Assembly: GCF_000737715.1 (NCBI RefSeq)
Contig: NZ_JPRN01000010.1
Coordinates: forward strand, 1-64,000
Reading direction: 5' to 3'
Length of the DNA: 64,000 nucleotides
Source of the DNA: Chryseobacterium sp. JM1
Lineage (GTDB): Bacteria; Bacteroidota; Bacteroidia; Flavobacteriales; Weeksellaceae
The notes under the pieces are model-generated. The model had not been told where the DNA came from. It made no database searches and was given only the letters and a program-made list of their open reading frames with translations. A program made the translations under genes and the position numbers. Positions 62,076 through 64,000 of this stretch are shown piece after piece. How positions within the stretch are numbered: the first letter of the stretch is position 1; each line of letters starts with the position of its first letter.

Positions 62076-64000
62076 TTAATAGAATAAACTGATCACTAAA
62101 TCGATGATTTTAATCCCGATAAATGGAACAATAACACCACCCAAACCGTAAATTAAAAGGTTTCTTCTCAGGAGCGCACTGGCACCAATCGGTTTGTAGG
62201 CAACTCCTTTTAATGCTAACGGAATAAGGAAAGGAATGATCACGGCATTGAAAATAACGGCTGATAATATCGCTGTTTCCGGACTGTGAAGATTCATAAT
62301 ATTCAACTTCTGAAGCGAAGGAATGAAAGTGATAAACAGTGCCGGAATAATGGCAAAATATTTAGCAACGTCATTCGCAATACTAAAAGTCGTCAGTGTT
62401 CCACGGGTCATCAGCAACTGTTTTCCTATCTCCACGATCTCGATCAGCTTTGTCGGGTCATTGTCAAGGTCCACCATATTACCGGCTTCTTTTGCAGCCT
62501 GTGTTCCGCTGTTCATTGCTACTCCTACATCGGCCTGAGCCAGTGCCGGCGCATCATTCGTCCCGTCTCCCATCATCGCGACCAGCTTTCCTTCCTGCTG
62601 TTCTTTTTTGATGTAGTTCATTTTGTCTTCGGGCTTGGCTTCAGCAATAAAATCATCTACGCCTGCTTTTTCAGCGATGAATTTTGCAGTCAGAGGATTA
62701 TCTCCGGTTACCATCACCGTTTTTACCCCCATTTTTCTCAGTCTCTGGAAACGTTCCTGAATTCCTGTTTTAATGATATCCTGAAGTTCGATTACTCCCC
62801 AGACTTTTTCATTAACGCTTACCACAAGAGGCGTTCCTCCGTTTTCGGAAATTTTGGTAACGGCATCCTGGGTTTCTTTCGGGAAGATATTCCCGGCTTT
62901 TTCAGTCAGTTTTTTTATCGTGTCATAAGCTCCTTTTCTGATCCTTGTGTCTTCAAAATCAATTCCTGAGGTTCTTGTTTCCGCTGAGAAATCAATATAG
63001 ACCGGGTTGTGAACAAGAAGGTCTTCAGATTTCAGCTGGCTTAGTTCTATAATGGATTTTCCTTCCGGCGTTTCATCCGCTACTGAACTTAGCGCAGAAG
63101 CTTTAATGAAATCCGGCAGTCTGATACCGTCTGCAGGGTGAAATTCCGTCGCTTTACGGTTTCCGATGGTAATGGTTCCTGTTTTATCAAGAAGCAGTAC
63201 ATCGATATCTCCGGCAGTTTCCACTGCTTTACCACTCTTGGTGATTACGTTAGCTCTCAAAGCTCTGTCCATTCCGGCAATCCCGATTGCAGAAAGCAGA
63301 CCTCCAATGGTTGTGGGAATCAAACAAACGAAAAGTGATATAAATGCCGCAATGGTAATGGGAGTCTGCGCGTAGTCTGCAAAAGGTTTTAAAGTGAGTG
63401 TTACAATAATAAATGTCAGGGTAAATCCTGCCAAAAGTATAGTTAATGCGATTTCATTAGGTGTTTTCTGTCTTGATGCTCCTTCTACAAGGGCAATCAT
63501 TTTATCTAAAAAAGACTCTCCCGGTTTGGTGGTCACTTTTACTTTTATTCTGTCTGAAAGAACCTTTGTACCTCCGGTTACAGAACTTTTGTCCCCTCCG
63601 GATTCACGGATAACAGGTGCACTTTCTCCGGTGATGGCAGATTCATCAATGGTAGCAAGTCCTTCGATGATTTCTCCGTCCATCGGGATCTGATCTCCGG
63701 TTTCGCAAAGAAAGATATCGCCAAGCTTCATTTCGGCAGACATTCTCAGAACGGTTTCTACCTGAAATCCCGGTTTGTTCTCCAAAACTACTTTAGCAGG
63801 AGTTTCTTCACGTGTTTTTCTAAGGGTATCCGCCTGAGCTTTTCCTCTGGCTTCTGCAATAGCTTCTGCAAAATTGGCGAAGAGAACAGTGAAAAATAAA
63901 ATAATGAATACCGTAAAGTTATAAGCAAAGCTTCCCTGTGATTTATCCCCTGTAAGACTGAAAAGACTTACGATGAACATCACAACAGTTCCGACCTCTA
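62076..64000 (-). CDS. kdpB: Potassium-transporting ATPase KdpB, 5' end beyond window
   Basis: The frame is open to the window edge (EVGTVVMFIVSLFSLTG at 63998 downward), so the N-terminus and kdpA are outside. The visible about 641 residues include TGES (actuator), LLLDKTGTIT (phosphorylated Asp), MVTGDNPLTAKFIAEKAG and MMGDGTNDAPALAQADVG (P-domain). KdpB is the P-type ATPase that pumps K+ into the cell at low external K+. The kdp cluster continues with kdpC, porin, KdpD-type sensor and kinase in this order. Confidence 0.97.
   Translation of the reverse strand, partial: EVGTVVMFIVSLFSLTGDKSQGSFAYNFTVFIILFFTVLFANFAEAIAEARGKAQADTLRKTREETPAKVVLENKPGFQVETVLRMSAEMKLGDIFLCETGDQIPMDGEIIEGLATIDESAITGESAPVIRESGGDKSSVTGGTKVLSDRIKVKVTTKPGESFLDKMIALVEGASRQKTPNEIALTILLAGFTLTFIIVTLTLKPFADYAQTPITIAAFISLFVCLIPTTIGGLLSAIGIAGMDRALRANVITKSGKAVETAGDIDVLLLDKTGTITIGNRKATEFHPADGIRLPDFIKASALSSVADETPEGKSIIELSQLKSEDLLVHNPVYIDFSAETRTSGIDFEDTRIRKGAYDTIKKLTEKAGNIFPKETQDAVTKISENGGTPLVVSVNEKVWGVIELQDIIKTGIQERFQRLRKMGVKTVMVTGDNPLTAKFIAEKAGVDDFIAEAKPEDKMNYIKKEQQEGKLVAMMGDGTNDAPALAQADVGVAMNSGTQAAKEAGNMVDLDNDPTKLIEIVEIGKQLLMTRGTLTTFSIANDVAKYFAIIPALFITFIPSLQKLNIMNLHSPETAILSAVIFNAVIIPFLIPLALKGVAYKPIGASALLRRNLLIYGLGGVIVPFIGIKIIDLVISLFY

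Noticed and set aside
62286..62969. Plus-strand 227-codon frame inside kdpB
   Set aside because: It is antisense to conserved P-type ATPase motifs and has no recognisable product.

Overview
The window looks like a chromosome segment from a Bacteroidota flavobacterium, most likely Chryseobacterium or a close relative. The support is: AT-rich DNA; TAnnTTTG-type -7 promoter boxes; several secreted proteins ending in a YPNPV-type type IX secretion (T9SS) sorting domain; an Oar-like TonB-dependent receptor; and Bacteroidota-type mobilization genes. The genus is an inference, because no rRNA gene is present.

Positions 1-25,712 appear to be an integrated mobilizable element. A 33-bp direct repeat, the 3' end of a tRNA-Lys(UUU)-like gene, lies at 27-59 and again at 25,680-25,712. 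Next to the left copy is a large serine recombinase on the minus strand whose frame stays open through the tRNA tail and off the window. The element carries a mobilization pair (BfmA/BtgA-like and DUF5712-like) behind a palindrome-rich stretch, and several defence or anti-defence genes. These are a truncated ArdA, a UPF0489 protein, an AbiEii-type nucleotidyltransferase with a DUF6922 partner, a GHKL ATPase fused to a PD-(D/E)xK nuclease-like domain, an XRE regulator, and a single-chain SIR2-APAZ-Argonaute. It also carries an RHS polymorphic-toxin operon (T9SS protein, YD-repeat protein, RHS toxin with an AHH/HNH-like C-terminus), intact immunity-like genes, a graveyard of broken toxin and immunity fragments, and a dead second serine recombinase.

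Positions 25,680-25,967 and 37,574-37,880 hold two homologous tandem arrays of tRNA-Lys 3' parts, each followed by a terminator hairpin. The second array interrupts a tRNA-Arg(UCU) gene just downstream of an intact tRNA-Pro(UGG). A further decayed tail is at about 29,845.

Between and after the arrays lies more ordinary chromosome: a LytTR/LytS two-component pair, an SMP-30-like protein, a fatty acid desaturase, and an operon of an erythromycin-esterase-like protein with an ABC-2 exporter. Next come a secreted M43 metalloprotease, prmA, a short-chain dehydrogenase, a glycerophosphodiesterase, a TonB-dependent receptor, ligA, two tandem LRR/T9SS paralogues and several small hypothetical genes. 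The right end is a minus-strand potassium-uptake cluster: kdpB (cut by the window edge), kdpC, a porin, a KdpD-type N-terminal sensor without a kinase domain, and a separate histidine kinase. A dispersed intergenic repeat family occurs at 40.9-41.3 kb and, inverted, at 59.5-60.2 kb.

The most notable content is the single-chain SIR2-APAZ-pAgo, the GHKL-nuclease fusion, the recombinase that reads through its own attachment site, and the tRNA-tail arrays.
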